Origin: Streptomyces sp. WAC05374
GTDB lineage: Bacteria; Actinomycetota; Actinomycetes; Streptomycetales; Streptomycetaceae
Direction of reading: 5' to 3'
Length of the DNA stretch: 64,000 nt
Assembly: GCF_004353505.1 (NCBI RefSeq)
Contig: NZ_SMNQ01000001.1
Location: 186,001-250,000, forward strand
The notes under the pieces are model-generated. The model saw nothing but the letters and a program-made list of their open reading frames with translations. It was not told where the DNA came from and made no database searches. Made by a program: the position numbers and the translations under genes. Shown piece after piece: positions 1 through 7,773 of this stretch (positions are counted from its first letter, which is position 1; each line of letters begins with the position of its first letter).

Positions 1-10
1 CAGCGACGAG

Positions 11-856
11 GTGGATGCCGAGGCGGGAGCCGTGGCCGTGAGCAGGAGTTCCGGCGGCGGTCCTCGACTCGACAGTCGGTGGGAAGTGGCGCGGCCCGGT
101 GGCGCGTCTCCCGTGGCGGGTGTCCGGATGGCCGGATTCCGGGATCGTGTCGGACAGGCGCTGGATCTGCGGGTGCTGCCTCAGCCTGCCGTGGTCCTTG
201 TCCTCGGCTTGGGGAACGACCCGTTCATGGTCGAAGGCGGCACCGGGCATCGGCCCTCGACGAGCCCGAACCCGAAACCGAGCCTGGTCGCGTCGCTGTC
301 GCCCGGGTTCCCGCGGATCCGCGGCCGGGACGTCGAGTGCGTCGAGATGTGCCTGACGCCGGGCGCCGCTTATGCGTTGCTGGGTGTGTCGCCGCACGAG
401 CTGGAGGGGGCGATCGTCGGCCTGGAGGACCTTTGGGGGCGGCAGGAACGGCAGCTCCGGGAGCGTTTGGTCGCCGCCACAACCTGGCAGGAACGTTTCA
501 CGCTGGTCAGCGAGTTCCTCGTCCGCCGGGCAGCCCGGGGCCCGTCGATGACGCCAGAGGTGGCCGGCGTATGGGACACGATCGTGGCGCAGGGAGGTCG
601 GGTAAGGGTCGACGCCCTCGCCGCGTCCTGCGGGTGGAGCCGCAAGCGGCTGTGGTCCCGGTTCAGTGCCCAGATCGGCCTCACCCCCAAGCGCGCCGCC
701 ATGCTCGTCCGTTTCGACGGGGCAGCCCGGGCCCTGCGCGGGGGCGCCAGCGCCGCGGACGTCGCCCTGGCGCACGGATACGCCGACCAGTCCCACCTCC
801 ACCGCGACGTCCTCGCCTTCGCCGGCTGCACACCCGGCGCCCTGGCCGAAGGCTGA
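11..856 (+). CDS. AraC-family transcriptional regulator (5' end possibly outside window)
   Basis: Likely DNA-binding regulator. The C-terminal ~90 residues read as a double helix-turn-helix of AraC type, with ALAASCGWSRKRLWSRF as the first helix pair and DVALAHGYADQSHLHRD as the second; GYxDQSHLxRD is the classic AraC second-HTH signature. The N-terminal ~150 residues are an unrecognised effector domain of the kind that often precedes this HTH. The frame stays open to the left edge, so the GTG at 11 may not be the true start. The methyltransferase follows after 53 bases on the same strand, so the regulator may be co-transcribed with it or control it. Confidence 0.75.
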   Translation: MDAEAGAVAVSRSSGGGPRLDSRWEVARPGGASPVAGVRMAGFRDRVGQALDLRVLPQPAVVLVLGLGNDPFMVEGGTGHRPSTSPNPKPSLVASLSPGFPRIRGRDVECVEMCLTPGAAYALLGVSPHELEGAIVGLEDLWGRQERQLRERLVAATTWQERFTLVSEFLVRRAARGPSMTPEVAGVWDTIVAQGGRVRVDALAASCGWSRKRLWSRFSAQIGLTPKRAAMLVRFDGAARALRGGASAADVALAHGYADQSHLHRDVLAFAGCTPGALAEG

Positions 857-909
857 CCGGCAAGCCCGCACAACACAGCTATCCATGCTTATGAGGAAGG
901 AAGTCAACC

Positions 910-1980
910 GTGAGCACCATGGACACAGCGGTTACCCGAGAGGCCCTGGCCGGCCGAGGACTGATCGTCCAGCTCGTCTTCGGCAGCATGGCCTCCCGGA
1001 CCGTGCGCGCCGCAGTGCGGCTCGGGGTCTTCGACCTGATCGGCGACGGCCGGCGGCCGGCCGCCGAGGTGGCCGCCGACGCGGGAGCCGAGCACCAGCC
1101 CATGACGAGGTTGCTGCGCGCCCTCGCCGGTCTCGGCCTGATGGAGGAGCACGAACCCGACTCGTTCTCCGTCACTCCGGCCGGCGCCCTCCTTCATTCC
1201 GGGCGTGCCGACTCGCTCACCTCGTTCGTCCGGATGTTCACCGACCCGGCGATCGTGCGGGCCTGGGACGGCCTGGACACCAGCGTCCGCACCGGCACGA
1301 TCGCGTTCGACGCCGTCTTCGGTACCGACTTCTTCAGCCATCTCCGCCGGCACCCGGAGCTGTCCGCAGACTTCAACGCGGCGATGAGCCAGGCCTCCGA
1401 GGAGACGGCCGGCGTGCTGCCGCACGCTTACGACTTCGACCGCTTCACCTCGGTCACCGACGTCGGCGGTGGTGACGGAAGCGTCCTGGCCGGCGTACTC
1501 GCCGCGCACCCGGCGCTCACCGGTGTCCTGTACGACACCAAGGACGGCCTCGCCCAGGCACCGAAGACGCTCGACCGGCACGGGGTGGCGGACCGCTGCT
1601 CCCTGGCCGCCGGCGACTTCTTCCGTTCCGTTCCTGGCGGCTCGGACCTGTACCTGCTCAAGAGCGTGCTGCACGACTGGTCGGACGATCAGGCGGTCAC
1701 GATCCTCGGCCACTGCCGCAAGGTGTTGCCGCCCGGCGGCCGGATCCTGATCGTCGAGCCGGTACTGCCCGAGGTCGTCGGTACGGGCGCCGCTGCGCAC
1801 GCCACGGATGGTGGGATCACCTACCTCAGCGACCTCAACATGCTGGTGAACCTGGGCGGAAGGGAGCGCACGCGCAAGGACTTCGAGGAGGTGTGCCACC
1901 GCGCGGAACTGTCCGTCGTGTCGGTGACCCCGCTGGTGGACGCGGCACCCTTCTACCTGATCGAAGCCGAGGCCGGCTGA
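910..1980 (+). CDS. SAM-dependent O-methyltransferase (small-molecule type)
   Basis: Predicted to transfer a methyl group from S-adenosylmethionine to a hydroxyl of a small molecule. The ~85-residue N-terminus is a winged-helix dimerisation domain (AVRLGVFDLIGDG, LLRALAGLGLMEE) as in plant and actinobacterial secondary-metabolite O-methyltransferases. The SAM-binding motif VTDVGGGDGSVLAGVL lies near residue 180, and the family signature LLKSVLHDWSDDQAV contains the catalytic-type His. At 356 residues the length is normal. The start is GTG at 910, with AGGAAGG about 10 bases upstream. The substrate is unknown; its only partner here is the preceding AraC-type regulator. Confidence 0.85.
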   Translation: MSTMDTAVTREALAGRGLIVQLVFGSMASRTVRAAVRLGVFDLIGDGRRPAAEVAADAGAEHQPMTRLLRALAGLGLMEEHEPDSFSVTPAGALLHSGRADSLTSFVRMFTDPAIVRAWDGLDTSVRTGTIAFDAVFGTDFFSHLRRHPELSADFNAAMSQASEETAGVLPHAYDFDRFTSVTDVGGGDGSVLAGVLAAHPALTGVLYDTKDGLAQAPKTLDRHGVADRCSLAAGDFFRSVPGGSDLYLLKSVLHDWSDDQAVTILGHCRKVLPPGGRILIVEPVLPEVVGTGAAAHATDGGITYLSDLNMLVNLGGRERTRKDFEEVCHRAELSVVSVTPLVDAAPFYLIEAEAG

Positions 1981-2274
1981 CCGCCGGCGGCGGACCGGCG
2001 CCCGGGGCCACGAGATCCAGCCGCTGGACGGTCGTGTTCCAACGCCTCGCTGGCAACTTCCCGCCGGGGCAGTGGATTGCCGCCGTCCGCAGGGCTGTGG
2101 AAGGAGGAGCGTGTCGAGCAGCTCGAAGCCGGGCAGGGGCCGTTCATCCTTCGACGGCGCCTGAAAAGAGGGACCCCCTGCGGCACGGCACGCGGGATGG
2201 GTGTCGACCGGAACGCCGCGCAATGGGGAACCGATGGCACTGCAGCGCACCATGTGCGGTTACGCTGCGGGGCC

Positions 2275-2673
2275 TCAGGACGGCCTGTAGGCGAGTGAGA
2301 GGGCATTCTTCACTGCGATGCGCCCAGCCGTTCGGAAAGCCTCGACGTGAGAATCCAGCTCGTGGACGCGCATGCTCCGTAGCACAACCGCAACCGCCAA
2401 GGGTGTCTCGGGACCAAGCGCTGACAGCTCTTCGCGCACACCTGTACCGAGCGCGTGCTGGAATGCGGTTTTGTCCGACTGCCTGATGCCTGATGCGGGG
2501 CCCCAGCCCTGTATGACCAAGTCGGCGGCCGGGTGCAACGCGATGCCCTCGGCACCGGGCTCGAAGTCCATTGAGGCCATGGCAAAGTCAGCGGCACAAC
2601 TGCTCTGACGCGCATAAACGGCCTGAACACCCCGGACAGGGCGGGGAGGAAAAGCTGGAACCTCGAAGTCCAT
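2275..2673 (-). CDS. Hypothetical protein, possible EF-G domain IV-like fold
   Basis: Not securely recognised. The 132-residue protein starts MDFEVPAF if the ATG at 2673 is used; the frame extends 22 codons further upstream, but that part looks non-coding. The C-terminal stretch VHELDSHVEAFRTAGRIAVK followed by NAL resembles the end of translation-factor domain IV (an xDSxxxAFxxAGxxA pattern), as in ribosomal protection proteins, but no GTPase domain is present. It lies on the same strand as the arginase-like gene, 176 bases downstream of it. The domain match is inference by eye. Confidence 0.45.
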   Translation of the reverse strand: MDFEVPAFPPRPVRGVQAVYARQSSCAADFAMASMDFEPGAEGIALHPAADLVIQGWGPASGIRQSDKTAFQHALGTGVREELSALGPETPLAVAVVLRSMRVHELDSHVEAFRTAGRIAVKNALSLAYRPS

Positions 2674-2849
2674 CCCCGCACGGTAGCGCCAGTGCCAGTA
2701 GCGACAACACCGTGACAGTCGGGAGGACGTCACCAGCAACCGTCGAGAGGCTCACCCGACGCCCCCGGCGGAGGGAAGACGACAGTCCCCGCGCGGCAGG
2801 GTGGGCCCTGGTGCCCGGCGCCCGGCCTGTCTCGCAGAGGGCATACCGG

Positions 2850-3767
2850 TCAGGACGGGGAGAAGGCGTCCACGAGGATGTCGGCGAGGAGCGCCCCTGC
2901 GGTCCCGTCCGGGTCGAGATCGGGGTCGTAGATGGTGACGTTGAAGCCGACGCAGAGGGGTGAGGCCAGCAACGGGCGCAGCAGGGCCACGAGTTCACCG
3001 GGCTGCAATCCGTCGGCGTCGGGGCTGTCCACGGCGGGCATCACGCCGGGGTCCAGGACGTCGGCGTCCAAATGGACCCAGAATCCGGCTACGTGAGGGA
3101 ACTCGAAGGACTGCGCTGTGGCCCGGGCGAGGGCGTCCGCGCCCCACTCGCGCAGCTCGCCGACGGTCACGAGGGGAATCTTCAGCGCGGCGAGTTCACG
3201 GCAGTCCTCGTCGTCGCGGAACGCGTCGCGGATGCCGAAGAACCGCACGTCCTCGTCGCGCAGGTAGGGCTTCAGCCCCTCCAGGTCGGTGAGGTCCTCC
3301 TGTCCGCGCCCGGTGGCCAGGGCGACCTCTTCGCCGCCCGCGGCGCCGATCCGGCGTGAGTTGCCCGGGTGCCGGAAGTCAGGTGAGGCGTCGATGGCGG
3401 TGAGCCCGTACCGGCCGAGGCGGCGCAGCGCGAGGGAGGCTCCTAGCTGGATGGAGCAGTCGCCGCCGAGCACGACCGGGAAGTCCCCGGCGCGGACGTG
3501 GCGCTCGACGCGGTCGGCCAGTTTGCGGGTGTACGCGGCGAGGGCGGCGGCGTTGAACACCCCGTCGCCCTCCTTCCAGTCGCCCCGGTCGTAGCGCGGC
3601 GGCACCACCACCCCGCCGTCCCGGGCGCCCAGCCGCTGGACGACGCGCTGCTCCCGCAGGGCGCCCGCCAGCTTGTAGCAGCCGGGCACGGTACCGGGGG
3701 CGGGTGGGCGCAGGCCCAGGTTGGAGGGGGCGTCAACGACCACGATGTTCCGCATGCGGTCCATCAT
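2850..3767 (-). CDS. Arginase/agmatinase-fold protein with altered metal ligands
   Basis: Ureohydrolase-superfamily fold; known members hydrolyse arginine, agmatine or formimidoylglutamate with a two-manganese centre. Visible family motifs are VVLGGDCSIQLG near residue 100, AIDASPDF at 125-131 and HLDADVLDP at 232-240. The usual second motif is DAHxD; here the His is replaced by Ser128, and position 104 is Cys where classic arginases have His. The four Asp ligands (126, 130, 234, 236) are kept, so activity on a normal substrate is doubtful. Start choices are 3767 or 3755 (MRNIVVVDAP). A DosR-like palindrome lies 97 bases before 3767, linking it to the neighbouring stress genes. Confidence 0.8.
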   Translation of the reverse strand: MMDRMRNIVVVDAPSNLGLRPPAPGTVPGCYKLAGALREQRVVQRLGARDGGVVVPPRYDRGDWKEGDGVFNAAALAAYTRKLADRVERHVRAGDFPVVLGGDCSIQLGASLALRRLGRYGLTAIDASPDFRHPGNSRRIGAAGGEEVALATGRGQEDLTDLEGLKPYLRDEDVRFFGIRDAFRDDEDCRELAALKIPLVTVGELREWGADALARATAQSFEFPHVAGFWVHLDADVLDPGVMPAVDSPDADGLQPGELVALLRPLLASPLCVGFNVTIYDPDLDPDGTAGALLADILVDAFSPS

Positions 3768-3857
3768 CGGAGACGTGCGGTCGGCCCTGCAACCGGATTG
3801 CGGGAAGGGACGGGCGCCGACGGCCGATCAGCCGGAGAGGCGGGTGAGCCGCCCAAC

Positions 3858-3871
3858 GGACCATGTGTCCC
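3858..3871. promoter_or_regulatory. Weak DosR-like box before arginase-like gene
   Basis: GGACC-ATGT-GTCCC, centred about 97 bases upstream of the arginase-like start at 3767. The spacing matches the better boxes nearby, but the left half-site departs from GGGCC/GGGAC at two positions. Confidence 0.35.
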
Positions 3872-3915
3872 GGACGGGGCAGCCGCGTAGCCGTGCCGGC
3901 ATGTCGGCGCCCGTG

Positions 3916-4809
3916 TCAGTCGTGGGGCACGACGGCGACGGGAGCCAGGGAGTGGTGGATGACGGCGTGGGTGACGGCGCCGATGTGGGGGCCGATCCGT
4001 CCGGGGCGGTTCCGGCGTCCGACCACGATCAGGCGCGCGTCCCGCGATGCCTCCGCGAGGTCCTGTGCGGGCCGGCCCTGGTGGCATTCGCGGACGACGG
4101 GTACGTCCGGGTACTTGTCCGTCCAGGGGGTCAGCGCCTCGTCGAGGGCCCGCCGGGCGTCCTGGGCGACCTCCGTCATCAGCAGCGGCAGGGCGCCCCC
4201 CATGTCGGGTCCGCAGATCGTGGGAACGGCCCAGGCGTGCAGCACGCGCAGTCCGCAGCCGTACCGGTCGGCCGCGGCGAAGCCGAAGGCGAGGACCTCG
4301 TCGGCCGGCCGCGACACGTCCAGGCCGATGACGACCTCCGCCTCCCTCAGGTCGTCCGCCCCCGCCGGGTCGTCCGCCTTGGGCTCCCGGTGGTTGTGGG
4401 GGCGGACGAGCACGACAGGGCGCCGGGTGCGGGCGAGGACGGCCAGGGAGACCGACCCGGCCAGGAAGCCCGCCAGGCCGCTCAGGCCGCGGGAGCCCAG
4501 CACCAGCAGTTCGGCCGTGTCGCCGGCCGCGCACAACTCCTCGACCACGTCGTGCGAGGACCATTCCGTCTCGACGTCCAGGGCCGGGTGACGTCGGCGC
4601 AGCCGCCTCTCCGCCACACCGAGCATCCGCTCCCCCCAGCCGCGTGCCACCACCGGGTCGACGAGAAGGGTGCGCGGGTCACCGTCGCCGCACCAGGCGT
4701 GGAGCAGGCGCAGGGGCACCGCGCGGCGGAGTGCCTCTTCGGCGGCCCAGTCCACGGCGGCGAGGCTCTCCCGGGATCCGTCGAGGCCGACGGTGACGGT
4801 GTGGGACAT
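3916..4809 (-). CDS. Universal stress protein, tandem UspA domains
   Basis: Cytoplasmic universal stress protein of 297 residues with two UspA domains of about 145 residues. Each ends in the ATP-binding-type signature G-2x-G-9x-G(S/T): VLGSRGLSGLAGFLAGSVS in the first and VVGRRNRPGRIGPHIGAVTH in the second, where the terminal residue differs. The N-terminus TVTVGLDGSRESLAAVDWA is the usual first strand and nucleotide-binding Asp. The start ATG at 4809 is preceded by AAGGAGCC. It is divergent from a second universal stress protein, and the shared 265-base gap carries several palindromes of DosR-box type. In actinobacteria such pairs are induced by hypoxia or nitric oxide, which suggests the same here. 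Confidence 0.9.
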   Translation of the reverse strand: MSHTVTVGLDGSRESLAAVDWAAEEALRRAVPLRLLHAWCGDGDPRTLLVDPVVARGWGERMLGVAERRLRRRHPALDVETEWSSHDVVEELCAAGDTAELLVLGSRGLSGLAGFLAGSVSLAVLARTRRPVVLVRPHNHREPKADDPAGADDLREAEVVIGLDVSRPADEVLAFGFAAADRYGCGLRVLHAWAVPTICGPDMGGALPLLMTEVAQDARRALDEALTPWTDKYPDVPVVRECHQGRPAQDLAEASRDARLIVVGRRNRPGRIGPHIGAVTHAVIHHSLAPVAVVPHD

Positions 4810-4881
4810 GGAGGGCTCCTTGAGAGAAGGGGGTACGGAACTGCGCCTCCCACAGTGGTCGGCCGGGGCTGCCCGCACAGG

Positions 4882-4895
4882 GGGCCACTGGGCCC
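4882..4895. promoter_or_regulatory. DosR-like palindrome (box A)
   Basis: Perfect inverted repeat GGGCC-ACTG-GGCCC, centred 79-80 bases upstream of the leftward universal stress gene. It resembles the GGGAC-N4-GTCCC core of mycobacterial DosR boxes. A second box starts exactly 20 bases away (two helical turns), as expected for cooperative dimers. Confidence 0.6.
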
Positions 4896-4901
4896 TGCCG
4901 G

Positions 4902-4915
4902 GGGACAGTGGTCCT
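4902..4915. promoter_or_regulatory. DosR-like palindrome (box B)
   Basis: GGGAC-AGTG-GTCCT, one mismatch from the GGGAC-N4-GTCCC DosR core, offset 20 bases from box A. Confidence 0.55.
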
Positions 4916-4951
4916 GACACACGTACAGAACTGGCCGTGGCCGCCGCCCGT

Positions 4952-4965
4952 GGCCCGAACGGCCG
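4952..4965. promoter_or_regulatory. Weak DosR-like half-palindrome (box C)
   Basis: GGCCC-GAAC-GGCCG, 21 bases upstream of the perfect box D and with the same GAAC centre; probably a low-affinity partner site. Confidence 0.35.
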
Positions 4966-4972
4966 GGACGGA

Positions 4973-4986
4973 GGGCCGAACGGCCC
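4973..4986. promoter_or_regulatory. DosR-like palindrome (box D)
   Basis: Perfect inverted repeat GGGCC-GAAC-GGCCC, extended by A/T outside (4972-4987), centred about 95 bases upstream of the rightward universal stress gene. Confidence 0.6.
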
Positions 4987-5074
4987 TCGGCGGCGCCGCT
5001 CCGTCTCGCCGATGCTGAGGGAACAGGAGCCGGCCGGAGCGGCCGTGCCCGTCGAACCGTACGGAGGCATTCCC

Positions 5075-5947
5075 ATGACCCGCGCCATCGTCGTAGGAGT
5101 GGACGGATCCGCGGAAAGCCTGGCCGCGGCCGACTGGGCGGCGCACGAGGCCGTGCTGCGCGGTGTGCCGCTGCGCGTCGTGCACGCCTGGCTGTGGCAG
5201 CCGCTGGACGTGCCCGTGGTGCAGGACAGGGAGACGCAGGCCGAGTCGGCCAATGCCGTGCTGCGGGAGGCGGTGACGCGTGTCGCCGGACGGTACCCGG
5301 ACCTCGCCCTCACCTCGGAGGTGGTGCAGGACACGGCCGTTGCCGCACTGTTGGGGGAGGCCGAGGACTCCGGCATGCTGGTGCTCGGTTCCCGGGGACA
5401 CGGCGCGCTCGTGGGCTTCCTCCTCGGCTCGTACGGGCAGCAGGTGATCGCCGCCTCGGCGCGGCCGGTGGTGTCCGTGCGCGCCCGGGACGGGCAGGAA
5501 CTCCGGCCGGAGGGCGGCGAGGTGGTCGTGGGGCAGCAGGGCACACCGCGGGACAGCGACGCGGTGCTCGGCTTCGCCTTCGAAGCCGCGGCCGCACGAG
5601 GCGCGGCCCTGCGGGCGGTACGGGCGTGGAGCCTGCCGCCGATCTACGCCTACAGCCCCGGATCGATGCGCCTCGCGGACGAGGCGGGAGGGCTGGAACC
5701 GTTCGAGAGGAAGGCGCTGACGGAGGCGCTGGCGCCGTGGCGTGAGCGGTTCCCCGACGTCCCGGTGACCGAGCACGTCGAGATCGGCAGCGCGGGGCAG
5801 GTGCTGCTGTCGGCCCTGCCGGACGCGCAGTTGCTCGTGGTCGGCCGGAGGGCGCGCCGCGGCCCCGTCGGTACCCGCATCGGCTCGGTCGCCCACGCCG
5901 CGCTGCACCACGCCCCCTGCCCGGTCGCGGTCGTCCCGCACGACTGA
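5075..5947 (+). CDS. Universal stress protein, tandem UspA domains
   Basis: Second universal stress protein, 290 residues, two UspA domains. The first domain begins AIVVGVDGSAESLAAADWA and ends with VLGSRGHGALVGFLLGSYG; the second ends VVGRRARRGPVGTRIGSVAH, so both carry the G-2x-G-9x-GS ATP-type signature. The start ATG at 5075 follows ACGGAGG. It faces away from the other universal stress gene, and boxes C and D lie on its side of the shared promoter region. Likely role: protection or metabolic arrest under low oxygen or stress, inferred from family and context. Confidence 0.9.
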   Translation: MTRAIVVGVDGSAESLAAADWAAHEAVLRGVPLRVVHAWLWQPLDVPVVQDRETQAESANAVLREAVTRVAGRYPDLALTSEVVQDTAVAALLGEAEDSGMLVLGSRGHGALVGFLLGSYGQQVIAASARPVVSVRARDGQELRPEGGEVVVGQQGTPRDSDAVLGFAFEAAAARGAALRAVRAWSLPPIYAYSPGSMRLADEAGGLEPFERKALTEALAPWRERFPDVPVTEHVEIGSAGQVLLSALPDAQLLVVGRRARRGPVGTRIGSVAHAALHHAPCPVAVVPHD

Positions 5948-6094
5948 CTCCTCGTGGCCCTTGGGTGGCGAGATCGCGCACGGACAGTCGGCACTCGCCT
6001 CCGGCTGCACCCTGACATGGGCGCCGCCGGAGGCGGTCGTGTCTCGTCCGGCCGTGTCGTTCGCCGCGCGCGTGTCAGCGCTGTGGGCCGGGTG

Positions 6095-6823
6095 TCAGTA
6101 CTGCGGACGGCTTCCGCGCTCCGGTGCCGAGCCTCCCTGGCCGTCCCTGCCGCCCAGCGCCTGGGTGGCGATCACGGCGGCCTGCACACGGCGTTCGACT
6201 CCGAGCTTGGCGAGCAGGCGGGAGATGTTGTTCTTGACCGTCTTCTCCGCCAGGTAGAGCCGCTTGCCGATCTCCCGGTTGGTGAGCCCCTCCCCCACCA
6301 GGGCGAGGATCTCCCGCTCCCGCTCGGTCAGGCCGGGCAGGCCCTGCGTCCGCTCCTCCTGGGCGGGCCCGCCACGCAGCCTCGCCATCACCCGGGCCGT
6401 GGCCCCGGGATCCAGCAGGGACTGTCCGGAGGCGACCGTGCGGACGGCGTGGACCAGGTCGGTGCCGGTGATCTGCTTGAGGACGTAGCCGGACGCCCCG
6501 GCCATGATCGCGTCGAGCAGCGCCTCCTCGTCGTCGAACGACGTCAGCATCAGGCAGGCCAGGTCGGGCATGCGGGAGCGCAGCTCGCGGCAGACGCTCA
6601 CGCCGTCACCGTCCGGCAGCCGGACGTCGAGGACGGCGACCTGGGGGCGCAGCGCGGGGATGCGTACGAGCGCCTGCTCGACCGTGCCGGCCTCCCCGAC
6701 CACGACCAGATCGGGCTCGGCGTCCAGCAGATCGTGCACGCCGCGGCGCACCACCTCGTGGTCGTCGAGGAGGAAGACCTTGACCGGCGCCTTCCCGGTG
6801 GGGCCGCCGCTGCTGTCCGTCAT
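6095..6823 (-). CDS. DevR/DosR-like response regulator (NarL/FixJ family)
   Basis: Two-component response regulator. The receiver domain (about 15-130) has the acidic pair in [11 protein letters not shown], the phospho-acceptor Asp66 in [12 protein letters not shown], Thr94 and Lys116 in GYVLKQI. The C-terminal LuxR-type HTH reads [20 protein letters not shown], then [19 protein letters not shown], strikingly like mycobacterial DevR, including the [14 protein letters not shown] recognition region. The start ATG at 6823 has GGAG in range; an in-frame ATG at 6874 lacks a ribosome site. Box E lies about 86 bases upstream, suggesting autoregulation. The likely cognate kinase is encoded at 7774-9498 on the same strand, with a divergent gene in between. 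It resembles the OsdR/DevR orthologues of Streptomyces. Confidence 0.88.
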   Translation of the reverse strand: MTDSSGGPTGKAPVKVFLLDDHEVVRRGVHDLLDAEPDLVVVGEAGTVEQALVRIPALRPQVAVLDVRLPDGDGVSVCRELRSRMPDLACLMLTSFDDEEALLDAIMAGASGYVLKQITGTDLVHAVRTVASGQSLLDPGATARVMARLRGGPAQEERTQGLPGLTEREREILALVGEGLTNREIGKRLYLAEKTVKNNISRLLAKLGVERRVQAAVIATQALGGRDGQGGSAPERGSRPQY

Positions 6824-6902
6824 CGCCTGCTCCGTTTTCTCCGTGCTTTCCGCCTTCGGCGGATCCACCTGCATGGTGCCGCGTGAGCGGGACCTCCGAC
6901 CA

Positions 6903-6916
6903 GGGCCGGATGGCCC
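6903..6916. promoter_or_regulatory. DosR-like palindrome (box E)
   Basis: Perfect GGGCC-GGAT-GGCCC with flanking A/T (6902-6917), about 86 bases upstream of the response regulator; suggests autoregulation. Confidence 0.55.
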
Positions 6917-7080
6917 TCGTCCGCGGTCATGCGCGGCAGGCGTCCGGCGTGGCCGGGCCCCGTGTGGTCGGCACGCCCCGACCGGGGCGGTGGAACGCCG
7001 TACGGCGGCAGGTGTCCCGACCGATCGCGGGACGGACCTGTCGTCTGCCGCCAGGACGTGGAATCCGGCCATGGCTCAAA

Positions 7081-7094
7081 GGTCCGTTCGGCCC
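7081..7094. promoter_or_regulatory. DosR-like palindrome (box F)
   Basis: GGTCC-GTTC-GGCCC, one mismatch, flanked by A and T (7080-7095), centred about 89 bases upstream of the flavin-reductase-fold gene. Confidence 0.5.
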
Positions 7095-7176
7095 TACTGC
7101 CTCCGTCGGGTCCGGGAGACGCTGGCATGCAGGCACCCAAGTGCCCGAGACCGAGCCGGAGCAGAAGGTGGGCGCG

Positions 7177-7641
7177 ATGAAGGACGAAGCCACGCATCGA
7201 ATGGTGGGTGACCGCACTGAGGCGGTGGCGCCCCGGCGTATGGCGCAGCTCGACCGCGTGGAGGCTCTGCGGCTGCTCGGTACCGTGTCCCTGGGCCGCA
7301 TCGTCTTCACGCATCAGGCCCTGCCGGCCGTACGCCCCGTCAACCACCTCATGGACGGCGACGACATCATCGTCCAGCTCCACGAGGGCGCGGCGCTCGC
7401 CTCCATCGTGGCGCCGACCCGTGCGACGGGTGTCGTGGTGGCGTACGAGGCGGACGTCATCGATCCCGAGACGCACATCGGCTGGAGCGTGGTGGTCACC
7501 GGTTACGCCCACCGGGTCACCGATGAGGGTGAACTCGCGCGGTTCGCGGCTCGCCTGCGCCCCTGGGTGGAGCACCCCGGCGTGTACGCCGCGCTGCGCA
7601 TCCGGCCGGACCTGGTGACGGGCTCGCAGCTCACCGCATAA
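7177..7641 (+). CDS. Pyridoxamine 5'-phosphate oxidase-fold (flavin/F420-type) protein
   Basis: 154-residue protein of the split-barrel flavin/F420-binding family. The core pattern is LLGTVSLGRIVFTHQALPAV, then RPVNHLMDGDDIIVQLHEG, then VAYEADVIDPETHIGWSVVV. This is the family form R(I/V)xxxxxxxPxxxPVNxxxxxxxIxxxTxxG followed by a GWSVxVxG strand. Mycobacterial DosR regulons contain close relatives of this fold. The start ATG at 7177 has AAGGTGGG upstream; a GTG at 7141 in the same frame is an alternative. It diverges from the response regulator across 353 bases holding boxes E and F. Probable role: oxidation of, or defence against, reactive small molecules; the substrate is unknown. Confidence 0.8.
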   Translation: MKDEATHRMVGDRTEAVAPRRMAQLDRVEALRLLGTVSLGRIVFTHQALPAVRPVNHLMDGDDIIVQLHEGAALASIVAPTRATGVVVAYEADVIDPETHIGWSVVVTGYAHRVTDEGELARFAARLRPWVEHPGVYAALRIRPDLVTGSQLTA

Positions 7642-7773
7642 CGCCGACGGCCGACGGGGTCATCCTCTCGGGCGTGTACGGGCCATGCCGGCGTCCGAGG
7701 CGTCGTGGCGCACACGCGCCGGCCCGGTCCGGCCCCCGTCCCCGGACCCGCCCCAGGAGGAGTGCCCTCGCGG

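Noticed and set aside
904..2253. 449-codon frame on the - strand
   Set aside because: Antisense to the O-methyltransferase, which has clear SAM-binding motifs and a ribosome site.
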